Notes under the pieces: generated by a model | Seen by the model: the letters and a program-made list of their open reading frames with translations, nothing else | What the model was told of the DNA's origin: nothing | Database searches by the model: none | In this document: piece after piece, positions 50,554 to 59,211 of the stretch | Layout of the letters: every line of letters starts with the position of its first letter | Position numbering within the stretch: the stretch's first letter is position 1 | Program-made: the position numbers and the translations under genes | Assembly (NCBI GenBank): GCA_038209365.1 | Contig: JBBQXS010000025.1 | Coordinates: 1 to 60,651 of the forward strand | Source of the DNA: DASQHW01 sp038209365 | Lineage (GTDB): Bacteria > Actinomycetota > Acidimicrobiia > IMCC26256 > PALSA-610 | Length of the DNA: 60,651 bases | Direction of reading: 5' to 3'

Positions 50554-51258
50554 ATGGCGCCGCCGCCCACGCTGCAGGATCTGATCGAGCTCGCGGAGCG
50601 CGACGCCGCAACCCGTGCCCCGCTCGACCAGCTCGGAGCGGCCGCGGCGACGGTGGCGCACCTCGAGAGTGTCGGCGACGCGGTGCTCTCGCACTTCGTC
50701 GACCGCGCCCGCTTCCACGGACACTCGTGGTCGGAGATCAGCGCCGCGCTCGGGGTCACGAAGCAAGCGGCGCACAAGCGATTCTCGTTCGGTACGCCGA
50801 ACCCGCCGACCCTCGAGCGCTTCACGCCCCGCGCGCGCCGCGTCCTCGATCACGCGGAGACGGTTGCGCGTTCGCTTCGACACAACTACGTCGGTACCGA
50901 GCATCTGCTTCTCGCCCTGTTCGACGAAGCGGACGGACTCGCCGCGAAGGTGCTCGTCGAGCTCGGCGCGGACCGGGCTACGGTCGTCCGCGAGGTCCTG
51001 CAGCGCACGACGCGCGGCGAGACCTCCTCGACCGGACCGGTGCCGATGACACCGAGAGCCGTGGCGATCCTGGCGGCGGCAGTCGGGCAGGCGCTCGAGC
51101 TCGGTCACAACTACGTCGGCACCGAGCACCTGCTCCTTGCGATGTTCTCGGACGGCGAAGGCATGGCCGCGCAAGTGTTGGCCACGCTCGGCATCGATCG
51201 TGAGCGGGTCCGCTCGCGCGTCATCGAGATGCTCTCGGGCTATCTCGCGGGCGAATGA
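50554..51258 (+). CDS. HTH protein with Clp_N repeats, probable autoregulator
   Basis: A 234-residue protein. Residues about 1-85 are helical with a helix-turn-helix SWSEISAALGVTKQAAHKRF. Two Clp N-terminal repeats follow: FTPRARRVLDHAETVARSL...NYVGTEHLLLALF and MTPRAVAILAAAVGQALEL...NYVGTEHLLLAMF. There is no AAA ATPase. Clp_N domains bind substrates or adaptors, so this combination could sense protein-folding stress or ClpC load and control transcription. Two CGTCAAC-N4-GTTGACG palindromes over its promoter support autoregulation. ATG at 50554 is leaderless. Confidence 0.85.
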   Translation: MAPPPTLQDLIELAERDAATRAPLDQLGAAAATVAHLESVGDAVLSHFVDRARFHGHSWSEISAALGVTKQAAHKRFSFGTPNPPTLERFTPRARRVLDHAETVARSLRHNYVGTEHLLLALFDEADGLAAKVLVELGADRATVVREVLQRTTRGETSSTGPVPMTPRAVAILAAAVGQALELGHNYVGTEHLLLAMFSDGEGMAAQVLATLGIDRERVRSRVIEMLSGYLAGE

Positions 51259-51897
51259 TCAGACCTGTCGCAGCTGGAGCTCGTGCATGAGAGCGGCCTG
51301 CCCGCTCGGACGCGCGATGAACTCCCGCACGTCCGCGCGGATGACGTCGCGGCCTTCGTCGGAGTCGTAGAACCGGTGTTCGAAGTCCTCGCGGCTGCGG
51401 AAGCGGAGCTCGGCGATCCCGTCGACGTTGTTCCCTCCGGGCGTGTAGGCGCGCCGTACGACGTTCTGGGTGTAGTCGGCCAGCCCGGCGTGATGGCGCC
51501 GCGCGAGTGGCGCGTGCACCTCGGTCCAGTGGCGGACGAACTGTTCGTGCGAGAGATGCGCGGCCCGCGCCACGAACGACACCATCTTGATGGTCGTCGG
51601 AACGTCTCCGACGATCTGGTGATGGGGATCGACGCGCCAGACGTTCACTTCCCGGGCGGCCCGATAGAGGACGTCCCGCTCGGGAACGTCGTCGAGGTCG
51701 TGCGCCTGCCGCAGACCCAGCGCGATCAGCATGTCGACGGGGTCGCCGGCGCCAAACCGTCCCTGATCCGCTTCGGCCAGGCTGATCGTGCACGACTGCA
51801 CGTTGTCGATCGGCAACGCGACCTCCGCCCAGGCGTCGCGTACCGCGGCGAGGTCGGCACCGGGAGCCCTCCACACCGCGACGAGGAGATGCTCCAT
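51259..51897 (-). CDS. EthD-domain protein
   Basis: A 212-residue dimeric alpha/beta-barrel protein with two ferredoxin-like halves; the second has IKMVSFVARAAHLSHEQFVRHWTEVHAPLARR ... YTQNVVRR, the EthD signature. Related proteins act in ether or polyketide metabolism, but no reaction is certain. ATG at 51897, 2 nt after the stop of the GH29 fusion protein. It runs convergent to the Clp_N gene with no gap. Confidence 0.85.
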   Translation of the reverse strand: MEHLLVAVWRAPGADLAAVRDAWAEVALPIDNVQSCTISLAEADQGRFGAGDPVDMLIALGLRQAHDLDDVPERDVLYRAAREVNVWRVDPHHQIVGDVPTTIKMVSFVARAAHLSHEQFVRHWTEVHAPLARRHHAGLADYTQNVVRRAYTPGGNNVDGIAELRFRSREDFEHRFYDSDEGRDVIRADVREFIARPSGQAALMHELQLRQV

Positions 51898-51899
51898 CT

Positions 51900-54056
51900 T
51901 CAGCGCATCCAGATGTTGCCGTCGAGCTGATTCCCGGTGAGCTCGAGCGGCTGATCGGTGACGACCGCATGGTCTCGCGGCACGCTGACCGCGAGGTCGT
52001 GCAGCTCGACTGTGCCCGCGCCCCATATGAGCACGCCGACGCGGCAGTCGTGCAGCCAGGAGTCGGCAACAACAGTTCCCGCGGCGCCGCCCTCGACGAA
52101 CACGCCGGTATCGCAATGCTCGGCGAGCTGCTTCTCGACGCGGTTTCCCTCGCCGCCTTCCACATCCACCGCGCGCATCGTGCGCCACGCCTGGTTGCGC
52201 GAGACCCGCGTCCGGCGCGCGTCGAGGAGATGGATGCCGAACCAGCGCGTCTCGTAACGGTTCTGCGTGATCTCCACCGCCGTGGTGCTCGTGCAGCGGA
52301 TTGCGCACAGGTTGTCGCGACATTCGTTGTCGTCGATGACGTGCTCGGTCCCGCCGTTGCACTCGATACCGGCGCCCCAGCGCAACCCGTGTTGGTAGTT
52401 CCCGCGCACCGTCACGCGGTTCGTTCCCGTGCACCAGACCTTCCCGCCCGCGATCACGTTGTTGACAACGACGTGGTCGTCGCCGCCACTCAACAGGATC
52501 GACTGCACGACGCAGTCGGAGACCGTGATGCGATCACCGCTGCCGGTCACGCAGGTGGGCGGGATCATCATGTATCCGGGCGCGCCGCCGGCGACCGTGA
52601 GCCGCTCGAGTGTCGCGCCTGCGCCCAGCACGACCGCGATCTCTCCCGCCGCGTCGATCACGGTGTCGCGCGCACTCGCGCCGCGCAGCGTGACGCCGGC
52701 CGGCACGGTGAGAGGAAACTGCTCGTCCTCGTAACGACCGGGAGGGAGCGCGACGACGTCTCCCGGTTGCGCGTCTGCGAGCCAAGGCCCGATCACACGC
52801 GTTCTTGCGACGGTTGACGACGAAATTCGTCTCCTCGTGTCGCAAGAAACCTCGTAGCGGGTGCCGAGCGCGTGCCGGTCGACGGCCCGGGCGTCGAGGA
52901 CGATTCCGGCGCCGTCCTCGTGGAACCGGACGTCCTCACCCGCCGCGGTCCGCACCCGCGTCACGCCGCGCAGCGCGGCGAAGCGCGGCTCGGCCGCCGA
53001 GGTCAGATCGAAGGCGTGCACGACGTCGCCGGTGCGCGTGTACCACTGCTTGCCGTCGCCCGGGACGTCGAATGGCGTCGACCCGTGAATCGCATCGGCG
53101 TTCGCCCACACCCACTCTCCCGACGCACGCAACACACGCTCTTGGATCTCGGACAAGGTGCCGTCCGCGTTGGGCCCGACGTTGAGCAACAGGTTGCCGC
53201 CCTTGGCAACCGTCTCGACGAGCATCGCGACGATCTCACCCGCGCTCAGGTGGTCCTCCTCGCACTCGTTCCGGTTCACGCAGAAGGAGTAGCCGAGACC
53301 GCGACACAGCTCCCACGGGCGGTCGGGACCGATCGCGGGCACGTCGTACTCGAAGGTCACGAAGTCGGGGCTCGAAGCGAAGAAGCGGTCGTTGCACACG
53401 AGCTCGAACCCGTGCTCCGACGCGTACGCACGCGCGTCGCCGATGATCTCGTCGGCCCGCCAGTGCGCGCCCGGATGACCCCAGTGCCCGTCACCCCACA
53501 ACAGCGCGGGCTCGTAGCGCTCGAGCAGCTCGCGGATCTGCGGCCGCATGAATGCATCGACATACGCCGCCTGGTCGGGATACCCGCTATGCGACCAGTC
53601 GAGCAGCGAGTAGTAGCAGCCGAACACGTGGTCGCGCCGGCGAACTGCATCCGCGAGCTCGGCGACGACGTCGCGCTTGGGGCCCATCAGCATCGAGTTG
53701 CGCGTCGTGAGTGCGGTGTCCCACCAGCAGAAGCCGTCGTGGTGTTTGGTGACCAGGACGAGATACCGCATCCCGGCGTCGTCGAGGAGCTCGGCGTACC
53801 AGTCCGCGTCGAACGACGCGTACGTGAGCTCGGGAATGAAGTCGTCGAACGGTCGGGCGCCGAAGTGCTCCTCGTGCCACGCCACGACTTCGGGCAGCGG
53901 ACACGTCGGGTGCAGCACGACGTCGGGCTTGGCCTCGAGGAACGCCCAGTACCAGTCGGCGTACTCGTGCACCGGCGCGAAGGCAGGCACGGTCGCAATA
54001 TTGGCGTGCACGAACATGCCGTAGCGGCACTGACCGAACCAGCCGGGGGCAATCAC
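51900..54056 (-). CDS. GH29 alpha-L-fucosidase fused to a parallel beta-helix
   Basis: A 718-residue protein without a signal peptide. Residues 1-395 form a GH29 fucosidase barrel: RYGMFVH at 11-17, YLVLVTKHHDGFCWWDT around 98-114, and the likely nucleophile Asp189 in LLWGDGHWGHPG. From about 415 to 718 the sequence turns into a pectate-lyase-like right-handed beta-helix with short repeated strands (VVVNNVIAGG, VTVRGNYQHG, VEITQNRYET, TRVSRNQAWR, GTVVADSWLHD). The join includes DAQPGDVVALPPGRYEDEQFPL, typical of a beta-helix cap. GTG start at 54056. Probably removes fucose from a polysaccharide that the helix holds. Confidence 0.82.
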   Translation of the reverse strand: MIAPGWFGQCRYGMFVHANIATVPAFAPVHEYADWYWAFLEAKPDVVLHPTCPLPEVVAWHEEHFGARPFDDFIPELTYASFDADWYAELLDDAGMRYLVLVTKHHDGFCWWDTALTTRNSMLMGPKRDVVAELADAVRRRDHVFGCYYSLLDWSHSGYPDQAAYVDAFMRPQIRELLERYEPALLWGDGHWGHPGAHWRADEIIGDARAYASEHGFELVCNDRFFASSPDFVTFEYDVPAIGPDRPWELCRGLGYSFCVNRNECEEDHLSAGEIVAMLVETVAKGGNLLLNVGPNADGTLSEIQERVLRASGEWVWANADAIHGSTPFDVPGDGKQWYTRTGDVVHAFDLTSAAEPRFAALRGVTRVRTAAGEDVRFHEDGAGIVLDARAVDRHALGTRYEVSCDTRRRISSSTVARTRVIGPWLADAQPGDVVALPPGRYEDEQFPLTVPAGVTLRGASARDTVIDAAGEIAVVLGAGATLERLTVAGGAPGYMMIPPTCVTGSGDRITVSDCVVQSILLSGGDDHVVVNNVIAGGKVWCTGTNRVTVRGNYQHGLRWGAGIECNGGTEHVIDDNECRDNLCAIRCTSTTAVEITQNRYETRWFGIHLLDARRTRVSRNQAWRTMRAVDVEGGEGNRVEKQLAEHCDTGVFVEGGAAGTVVADSWLHDCRVGVLIWGAGTVELHDLAVSVPRDHAVVTDQPLELTGNQLDGNIWMR

Positions 54057-54119
54057 GGTCGACAGTCTGCACTACCGTCGGCGGACCCGTACCGAGGGAG
54101 CGTCTCGAGGGAGATCGTG

Positions 54120-54584
54120 ATGTCCCGACGCGGCGACCAGGTCGTGATCACCAATCGCAAAGCGCGTCACGAGTACTTCGTGCTCGAGAGCTTCGAGTGC
54201 GGAGTCGTGCTGCGCGGCGCCGAGGTGAAGTCGATCCGATACGGCCGCGCCAACCTCCAAGACTCCTACGCGCGCGTCGAGGGCGGCGAGGTGTGGCTGT
54301 ACGGCATGCACGTCTCGCCGTACGAGTTCTCACGCGGCGACCTCGACCCGGTCCGGCGGCGCAAGCTCCTCCTGCACCACAAGGAGATCACGGCGCTGAC
54401 GCGGGCGACCGAGGAAAAGGGCGTCACGTTGGTGCCGTTACGCGTGTACTTCAAGGACGGACGCTGCAAGGTCGAGATCGCGATCGCGCGCGGCAAGGCG
54501 CGATACGACAAGCGTCAGGCGATCGCCACGCGGGACGCGCAGCGGGAAACCGATCGCATCCTCAAGGAGATGCGACGGCGTTAG
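54120..54584 (+). CDS. smpB: SsrA-binding protein SmpB
   Basis: A 154-residue trans-translation factor that delivers tmRNA to stalled ribosomes. Typical motifs: VITNRKARHEYFVLESFECGVVL, GAEVKSIRYGRANLQDSYARV, MHVSPYE and the basic C-terminal KARYDKRQAIATRDAQRETDR. A GAGGGAG ribosome-binding site lies 6 nt before the ATG at 54120. Its 3' end overlaps the MmpL gene by 4 nt (tail to tail). The ssrA gene itself is not seen in this window. Confidence 0.97.
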   Translation: MSRRGDQVVITNRKARHEYFVLESFECGVVLRGAEVKSIRYGRANLQDSYARVEGGEVWLYGMHVSPYEFSRGDLDPVRRRKLLLHHKEITALTRATEEKGVTLVPLRVYFKDGRCKVEIAIARGKARYDKRQAIATRDAQRETDRILKEMRRR

Positions 54585-56755
54585 TCGCCGCCGACCGGCA
54601 CGGGCTCCGGCTGGGGCTCGGTTTCGAGCGCCTTTCCTTCGACGTTGATGCGCGGGAGCCATTCGAGCCACTTCGGGAACCACCAGTTGCGGTCACCGAG
54701 CAGCTCCATCGTGGCCGGCACGAGTACGAGCCGCACGACCGTCGCGTCAATGAACACCGCGAACGCGAGCCCGAATCCGATGAGCTTCAGCACCCGCAGG
54801 TCCGAGAGCACGAAGCTGCCGAACACGCAGATCATGATCGCGGCCGCGGCGGTGATCAGGCGAGCGGTCTTGGCGAGGCCGTTGGCAACCGCCGTCGCGT
54901 TGTCATGCGTGCGGTCGTACTCCTCCTTGATCCGAGACAGCAAGAACACCTCGTAGTCCATCGACAGGCCGAACACGATCGCGAACAGCATCATCGGCAC
55001 CCAGGCCTCGATCGGTCCCTCCTTGCCGATGCCGACGAGGTTCTTGAGCCAGCCGTTCTGGAAGATCGCGACGATCACGCCGTACGCCGCGCCGATCGAC
55101 AACAGGTTCATGATCACGGCTTTGAGCGGCACGAGGATCGAACGGAACACCAGCGTCAGCAAGATGAAGCTGAGCAACAGGATCGCCAGGAACATGAACG
55201 GCAACCGCTGACCGAGGGTGTCAGCCAGGTCCACGCCGAGCGACGTCTGACCGCCGACCTTCACGTCCAGGGTCGAGCCGCGCGTCGCGTTGGGAACGAC
55301 GTCGTCCCGCAAGCGGTGTACGAGCTGGGTCGTGCTCTCGTCCTGCGGGGAGCCGAGCGGCGTCACTTGGATCAGCGCCGCGCGGCCGTTGGGGCTCGGG
55401 ATCGGCCCGACGACGTGCTGCCGGTCCACGCCGGGCGTGTTCTTGATGTCCTCCGCGAGGCGTGCCATCACCTGGAGGTCTTGCTGCGACCGCAACTCGC
55501 TTACTACCAGCAAGGGGCCGTTGGCGCCCGGCCCGAAGCCCTCACTGATCAAGTCGTAGGCACGTCGCGTCGTGAGCTTGGTCGGGTCGTTGCCATTGTC
55601 GGCAACACCCAGCCGCAGCCCGAGCGCAGGAATCGTGAGGACGACGAGGATGAGGAGGCCGATTGCCGCCGCCGGACCGGGACGTCGCTGCAGCGTCCGG
55701 CTCCAGCGAGCCCAGAAGCTCGTCTCGAACGACCGCTTGCGGCGCGCGCTCGGCAGCGCGAACCGGTCGATCGTGTGTCCGACGAACCCGAGCACCGCCG
55801 GCAGCAACGTGACGGCGGCGGCCATCACGAACAGCACCGCGAGCGACGCACCGACCGCGAGCCCTCGGATGAAAGACACCCCGATGAGGAACAGGCCGAG
55901 GAGCGAGATCACTACGGTGCCGCCCGCGAAGAGCACCGCCCGGCCGCTCGTATCGATGGAGTGGACGGTCGCCCGCTCGGGATCGGCGCCTTCGTGCAAG
56001 GCCTCGCGATATCGGGTGCTGATGAACAGCGCGTAGTCGATGCCGACACCGATGCCGATCATCGCCGTCACCTGCGGCGCGAACGATGGAATGTCCATCA
56101 CCCGGGCGAGGAGATTGACGATCGCGAGCCCGATGCCGATACCGAACAGGGCGGTCAGGATCGGCAAGCCCATCGCCAGCAGTGACCCGAACGCGATCAA
56201 CAGGATGAGGATGGCGGCGAGGACACCAATCAGCTCACTTGCCGGTTGCGTCTGCTCGACGAACATGGAGCCGCCGAGCTCGATTTGGAGATCGGGCGAG
56301 TTGGCGCGCTTCACGATGTCGCGCATGTGCGATGCGACATCGAGCGGCACATCGTTCGACTGCACATCGAACAGGATCTCGGCGCGTCCGATCCTGCGGT
56401 CTGGAGAGACGAAGCCTTCGCCACCGGAGTCGTATGGGGTCGTGATCGATACGACATGCGGCTGCTTGCGCAGCTCTTCCACAACGCCCGTGATCTTCGT
56501 GCGCACGTCGGGCGAGAAGACATCACCCGAACCGCGCACCTTGAACACGAGGTCGCCGGTGTCACCCTTGCGCGCGAAGTCCTTCTTGAGAACGTCGAAC
56601 GCGGCTTGCGACTCGGTACCCGGCAACGAGAACGTCTTCAGCAGATCGCCACCAACGGTCTGGCCCAGGATGCTGATGCCGACGAGCGCGACGACCCACG
56701 CGATGAGCACGCGCCAGCGGCGTCGATAGCAAAATGTTGCCAGGCGAGCGAGCAT
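54581..56755 (-). CDS. MMPL/RND-family lipid transporter
   Basis: A 724-residue transporter with 12 predicted TMs: TM1 (about 15-32), a periplasmic domain to about 175, TMs 2-6 (MMPL domain with GIGIGLAIVNLLARV and the GIDYALFISTRYRE motif), TM7 near 365, a second periplasmic domain and TMs 8-12 with FGLSMDYEVFLLSRIKEEY. The Asp-Tyr pairs in both halves are the proton relay of the MmpL family. Exports lipids or related hydrophobic products using the proton gradient. ATG at 56755. Confidence 0.94.
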   Translation of the reverse strand: MLARLATFCYRRRWRVLIAWVVALVGISILGQTVGGDLLKTFSLPGTESQAAFDVLKKDFARKGDTGDLVFKVRGSGDVFSPDVRTKITGVVEELRKQPHVVSITTPYDSGGEGFVSPDRRIGRAEILFDVQSNDVPLDVASHMRDIVKRANSPDLQIELGGSMFVEQTQPASELIGVLAAILILLIAFGSLLAMGLPILTALFGIGIGLAIVNLLARVMDIPSFAPQVTAMIGIGVGIDYALFISTRYREALHEGADPERATVHSIDTSGRAVLFAGGTVVISLLGLFLIGVSFIRGLAVGASLAVLFVMAAAVTLLPAVLGFVGHTIDRFALPSARRKRSFETSFWARWSRTLQRRPGPAAAIGLLILVVLTIPALGLRLGVADNGNDPTKLTTRRAYDLISEGFGPGANGPLLVVSELRSQQDLQVMARLAEDIKNTPGVDRQHVVGPIPSPNGRAALIQVTPLGSPQDESTTQLVHRLRDDVVPNATRGSTLDVKVGGQTSLGVDLADTLGQRLPFMFLAILLLSFILLTLVFRSILVPLKAVIMNLLSIGAAYGVIVAIFQNGWLKNLVGIGKEGPIEAWVPMMLFAIVFGLSMDYEVFLLSRIKEEYDRTHDNATAVANGLAKTARLITAAAAIMICVFGSFVLSDLRVLKLIGFGLAFAVFIDATVVRLVLVPATMELLGDRNWWFPKWLEWLPRINVEGKALETEPQPEPVPVGGD

Positions 56756-56773
56756 CGCCCGCAGGCTACGCGA

Positions 56774-57340
56774 TCAGATTCTGCGACCCGTGAACGCGAC
56801 GAGTTTCTCGATCGGAGATGCAGCTGACGGCGGCGTCACCTCGGCGGCGAACGTGTCGCCGTCGCGTGCCTCGGGACGGATGATCATCTGCGCCGTCTCC
56901 AGACCCTTCTCGGCAACGTCGGCGGGCGGATCGAACGTCTGGCCCGTTGCCTGCGAGAGGTCCCAGGCGTGCACGAGCAGGTCGAACTTCAGGATCTCGA
57001 GCACGATCGGCCCGGGGATCTGCCCGAACGGCAAGTCGATGACCTTGTCCATCGCGCCCGGCCCGTCGACCGCGGCGCAGAAGTCGCCGATCGCCGCGTC
57101 AAAGGAGGCGACCGGGTCGTCGCCCACGAGATCCGGCATCGGCGCGTCCGGATCGATGTGCAGCTCCTCGCCACGGAACGCGGCGGCGAACATGTGCCCG
57201 CCACCCACAAAGTGATTCACGAGACCGTGCACGTCCCAGTTCACGCACGGCGTGGTCGCGGTCATCTGTTCGGGCGTGGTGCCCGCGATCAAGCCGCGCA
57301 GCGTCTCGATCTGGTATGTGAGCTGCTCTGACGGAGCCAT
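56774..57340 (-). CDS. TIGR03086 / DinB-fold metal-binding protein
   Basis: A 188-residue four-helix-bundle protein of the mycothiol-dependent maleylpyruvate isomerase-like superfamily. Metal ligands are suggested by CVNWDVHGLVNHFVGG (His near 44) and the C-terminal LVHAWDLSQATG. Most such actinobacterial proteins have no known reaction; thiol-S-transferase or isomerase chemistry is possible. ATG at 57340. Confidence 0.85.
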   Translation of the reverse strand: MAPSEQLTYQIETLRGLIAGTTPEQMTATTPCVNWDVHGLVNHFVGGGHMFAAAFRGEELHIDPDAPMPDLVGDDPVASFDAAIGDFCAAVDGPGAMDKVIDLPFGQIPGPIVLEILKFDLLVHAWDLSQATGQTFDPPADVAEKGLETAQMIIRPEARDGDTFAAEVTPPSAASPIEKLVAFTGRRI

Positions 57341-57396
57341 CGATGCCTCCCGTTGGGGTCGTCCGGGAGACTATTCGCTACGCCGAACCGCGTGGA

Positions 57397-57813
57397 TCAG
57401 TGCTCGTGCGCGTGCTCGTGCTCGTGGTCGTGCTCGTGGTCGTGCTCGTGGTCGTGGTCGTGGTCGGCGACCGCCTTGCGGACCTCGTCCATATCCAGGG
57501 CCTGGACCTGCTCGATCAGGCTCTCGAGCGACGCCTCCGGGAGCGCTCCCGGCTGGGAGAACAGCGCGATGCCCTCGCGGAAGATCATCAACGTGGGGAT
57601 CGACATGATGCCGAAGGCGCCCGCGAGGTCCGGCTGATCTTCCGTGTCGACCTTGGCGAAGGTGATCTCCGGGTGCCGATCGGACGACTGCTCGAAGACG
57701 GGCGCGAACATCTTGCACGGGCCGCACCACGACGCCCAGAAGTCGACGAGCACGATGTCGTTGCCGGTGACGCTTTCCTCGAAGGTGTCTTGGGTCAGGG
57801 TGACGGTGGCCAT
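57397..57813 (-). CDS. Thioredoxin with C-terminal His-rich tail
   Basis: A 138-residue thioredoxin. The active site is WASWCGPCK (Cys30, Cys33) with the cis-Pro loop SIPTLMIF, so the core is canonical. Residues 117-138 are alternating His with Asp or Glu (eleven His in 22 residues), a tail absent from normal thioredoxins and well suited to bind nickel, zinc or copper. The tail is encoded by a GTG/CTC-rich tract at 57400-57465. It follows the NDH-2-like gene with a 15-nt gap on the same strand and may be cotranscribed. Confidence 0.92.
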   Translation of the reverse strand: MATVTLTQDTFEESVTGNDIVLVDFWASWCGPCKMFAPVFEQSSDRHPEITFAKVDTEDQPDLAGAFGIMSIPTLMIFREGIALFSQPGALPEASLESLIEQVQALDMDEVRKAVADHDHDHEHDHEHDHEHEHAHEH

Positions 57814-57828
57814 GGGGGATGGAACGAG

Positions 57829-59085
57829 TCAGCGGGGCGCGACATTCCCTCGCGGCGGATCGCCCCAGAGAATGGCCCGGGCGGGGCGATCGAGCCGGAC
57901 GTAGTACCAGGCCCAGCGCAACAGGACCTGGAGACGGTTCTCGAATCCGATGAGGTAATAGAGGTGCACGACCAGCCACGCGACCCACCCGGGAAACCCG
58001 TGGAACCGGAGCCGGCCCACCTGTCCGACCGCGGACTTGCGACCGATTGTCGCCAGCGTTCCCTTGTCGCGGTAGCGGAACGGCCGCCGGGCCTCGCCGT
58101 CAACGATGTGGCGCGCGACGTAACGACCCGCCTGCATCGCGGGCGGCGAGATCATCGGCAACACGTTGCCGTGGCGGTCGTGGGCGGCGGCGGCGTCGCC
58201 GATCGCGAACGCCCCGTGCGCACCGACGACGCGTAGATGGTCGTCGACCTCGATGCGGCGCGGCGTGTCGTGCACGACGTCATTCGGTCGCACCCCCGCG
58301 GTCCACACCATCGTTGCCGTCGGCACCTCTGCGCCGTCGTGCAACACGACTCCCTCGTGGTCTGCCGACGCAACGAGCGTGTTCGTCCGCACGTCGATGC
58401 CGCGCCGTTCGAGCTCCCTGCGCGCGTAGTTCGACAGTCGGGGCACGAACATCGTCAGCAGACGGTCGGCGCCCTCGAGCAACAGAATCGACACGTCCGA
58501 AGGCGGGATCTCCGGGTACTCGTGCGGCAGGACGAGCCGTACGAGCTCGGCGAGCGCGCCCGCATACTCGACACCGGTCGGCCCGCCGCCGACGATGCAG
58601 AAAGTGAGCAGCCGGCGGCGCTCGTCGGCGTCGGTGACGGCGGCGGCACGCTCGAGGCACTCGAGGACGTGGTTGCGCAGCTGCAGCGCTTCGCCGAGAT
58701 CCTTCAATCCCAGTGCGTGACGGGCGATCGTGTCGTTGCCGTAATAGTTCGTGACGCTGCCCGTGGCAATGACCACGTAGTCGTAGTCGAGCGCGCTTCC
58801 GTCGGCGAAGTGCACACGCTTGCCCGCGAAGTCGACACGTGAGACATCGCCCATGCGGTAGCGGACGTTGGCCGCGCCGCGCAGCACCTTGCGCAACGGC
58901 GCCGCGATCTCGGCAGGATTCAGGAGGCAGCTCGCGACCTGGTACAGCAACGGCGTGAAGAGGTGATAGTTGTGCCGGTCGACGAGCACGGCTTCCACCG
59001 GTCCGTCTCGTAGCGCTTTTGCGCACTGGAGACCGCCGAAGCCTCCACCGATGATGACGACACGTGGAAGCGGCTTCGTAGCCAT
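57829..59085 (-). CDS. FAD-dependent oxidoreductase, type II NADH dehydrogenase-like
   Basis: A 418-residue two-dinucleotide-binding flavoprotein. FAD motif VVIIGGGFGGLQCAKAL near the start, LVDRHNYHLFTPLLYQVA, NAD motif FCIVGGGPTGVEYAGAL in the middle, and the FAIGDAAA segment binding FAD. The C-terminal GFPGWVAWLVVHLYYLIGFENRLQVLLRW amphipathic segment is typical for membrane association of NDH-2. It would pass electrons from NADH to quinone without proton pumping. ATG at 59085 is preferred; an in-frame start upstream adds unconserved residues. Confidence 0.9.
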   Translation of the reverse strand: MATKPLPRVVIIGGGFGGLQCAKALRDGPVEAVLVDRHNYHLFTPLLYQVASCLLNPAEIAAPLRKVLRGAANVRYRMGDVSRVDFAGKRVHFADGSALDYDYVVIATGSVTNYYGNDTIARHALGLKDLGEALQLRNHVLECLERAAAVTDADERRRLLTFCIVGGGPTGVEYAGALAELVRLVLPHEYPEIPPSDVSILLLEGADRLLTMFVPRLSNYARRELERRGIDVRTNTLVASADHEGVVLHDGAEVPTATMVWTAGVRPNDVVHDTPRRIEVDDHLRVVGAHGAFAIGDAAAAHDRHGNVLPMISPPAMQAGRYVARHIVDGEARRPFRYRDKGTLATIGRKSAVGQVGRLRFHGFPGWVAWLVVHLYYLIGFENRLQVLLRWAWYYVRLDRPARAILWGDPPRGNVAPR

Positions 59086-59211
59086 CGCGACATTGTCGCG
59101 AATCGCACCCGGTGTCCCCGTACGGGCGTAACACTCCTTGGATGGGGAACCTCGGTTCGCGGTAGACACGCGCTGGGGGAAATTCCGTCTCAATCGTCGA
59201 AAGGGGTCTGT

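Noticed and set aside
54197..56185. Open frame of 662 codons opposite the MmpL gene
   Set aside because: Translation is a string of Arg, Glu, Asp and His typical of the reverse strand of a hydrophobic membrane protein; no start or family.
57400..57465. GTGCTC-type tract read as a noncoding tandem repeat or CRISPR-like array
   Set aside because: It lies in frame at the end of the thioredoxin gene and encodes the His/Asp/Glu tail; the repeat units are too short and have no spacers.
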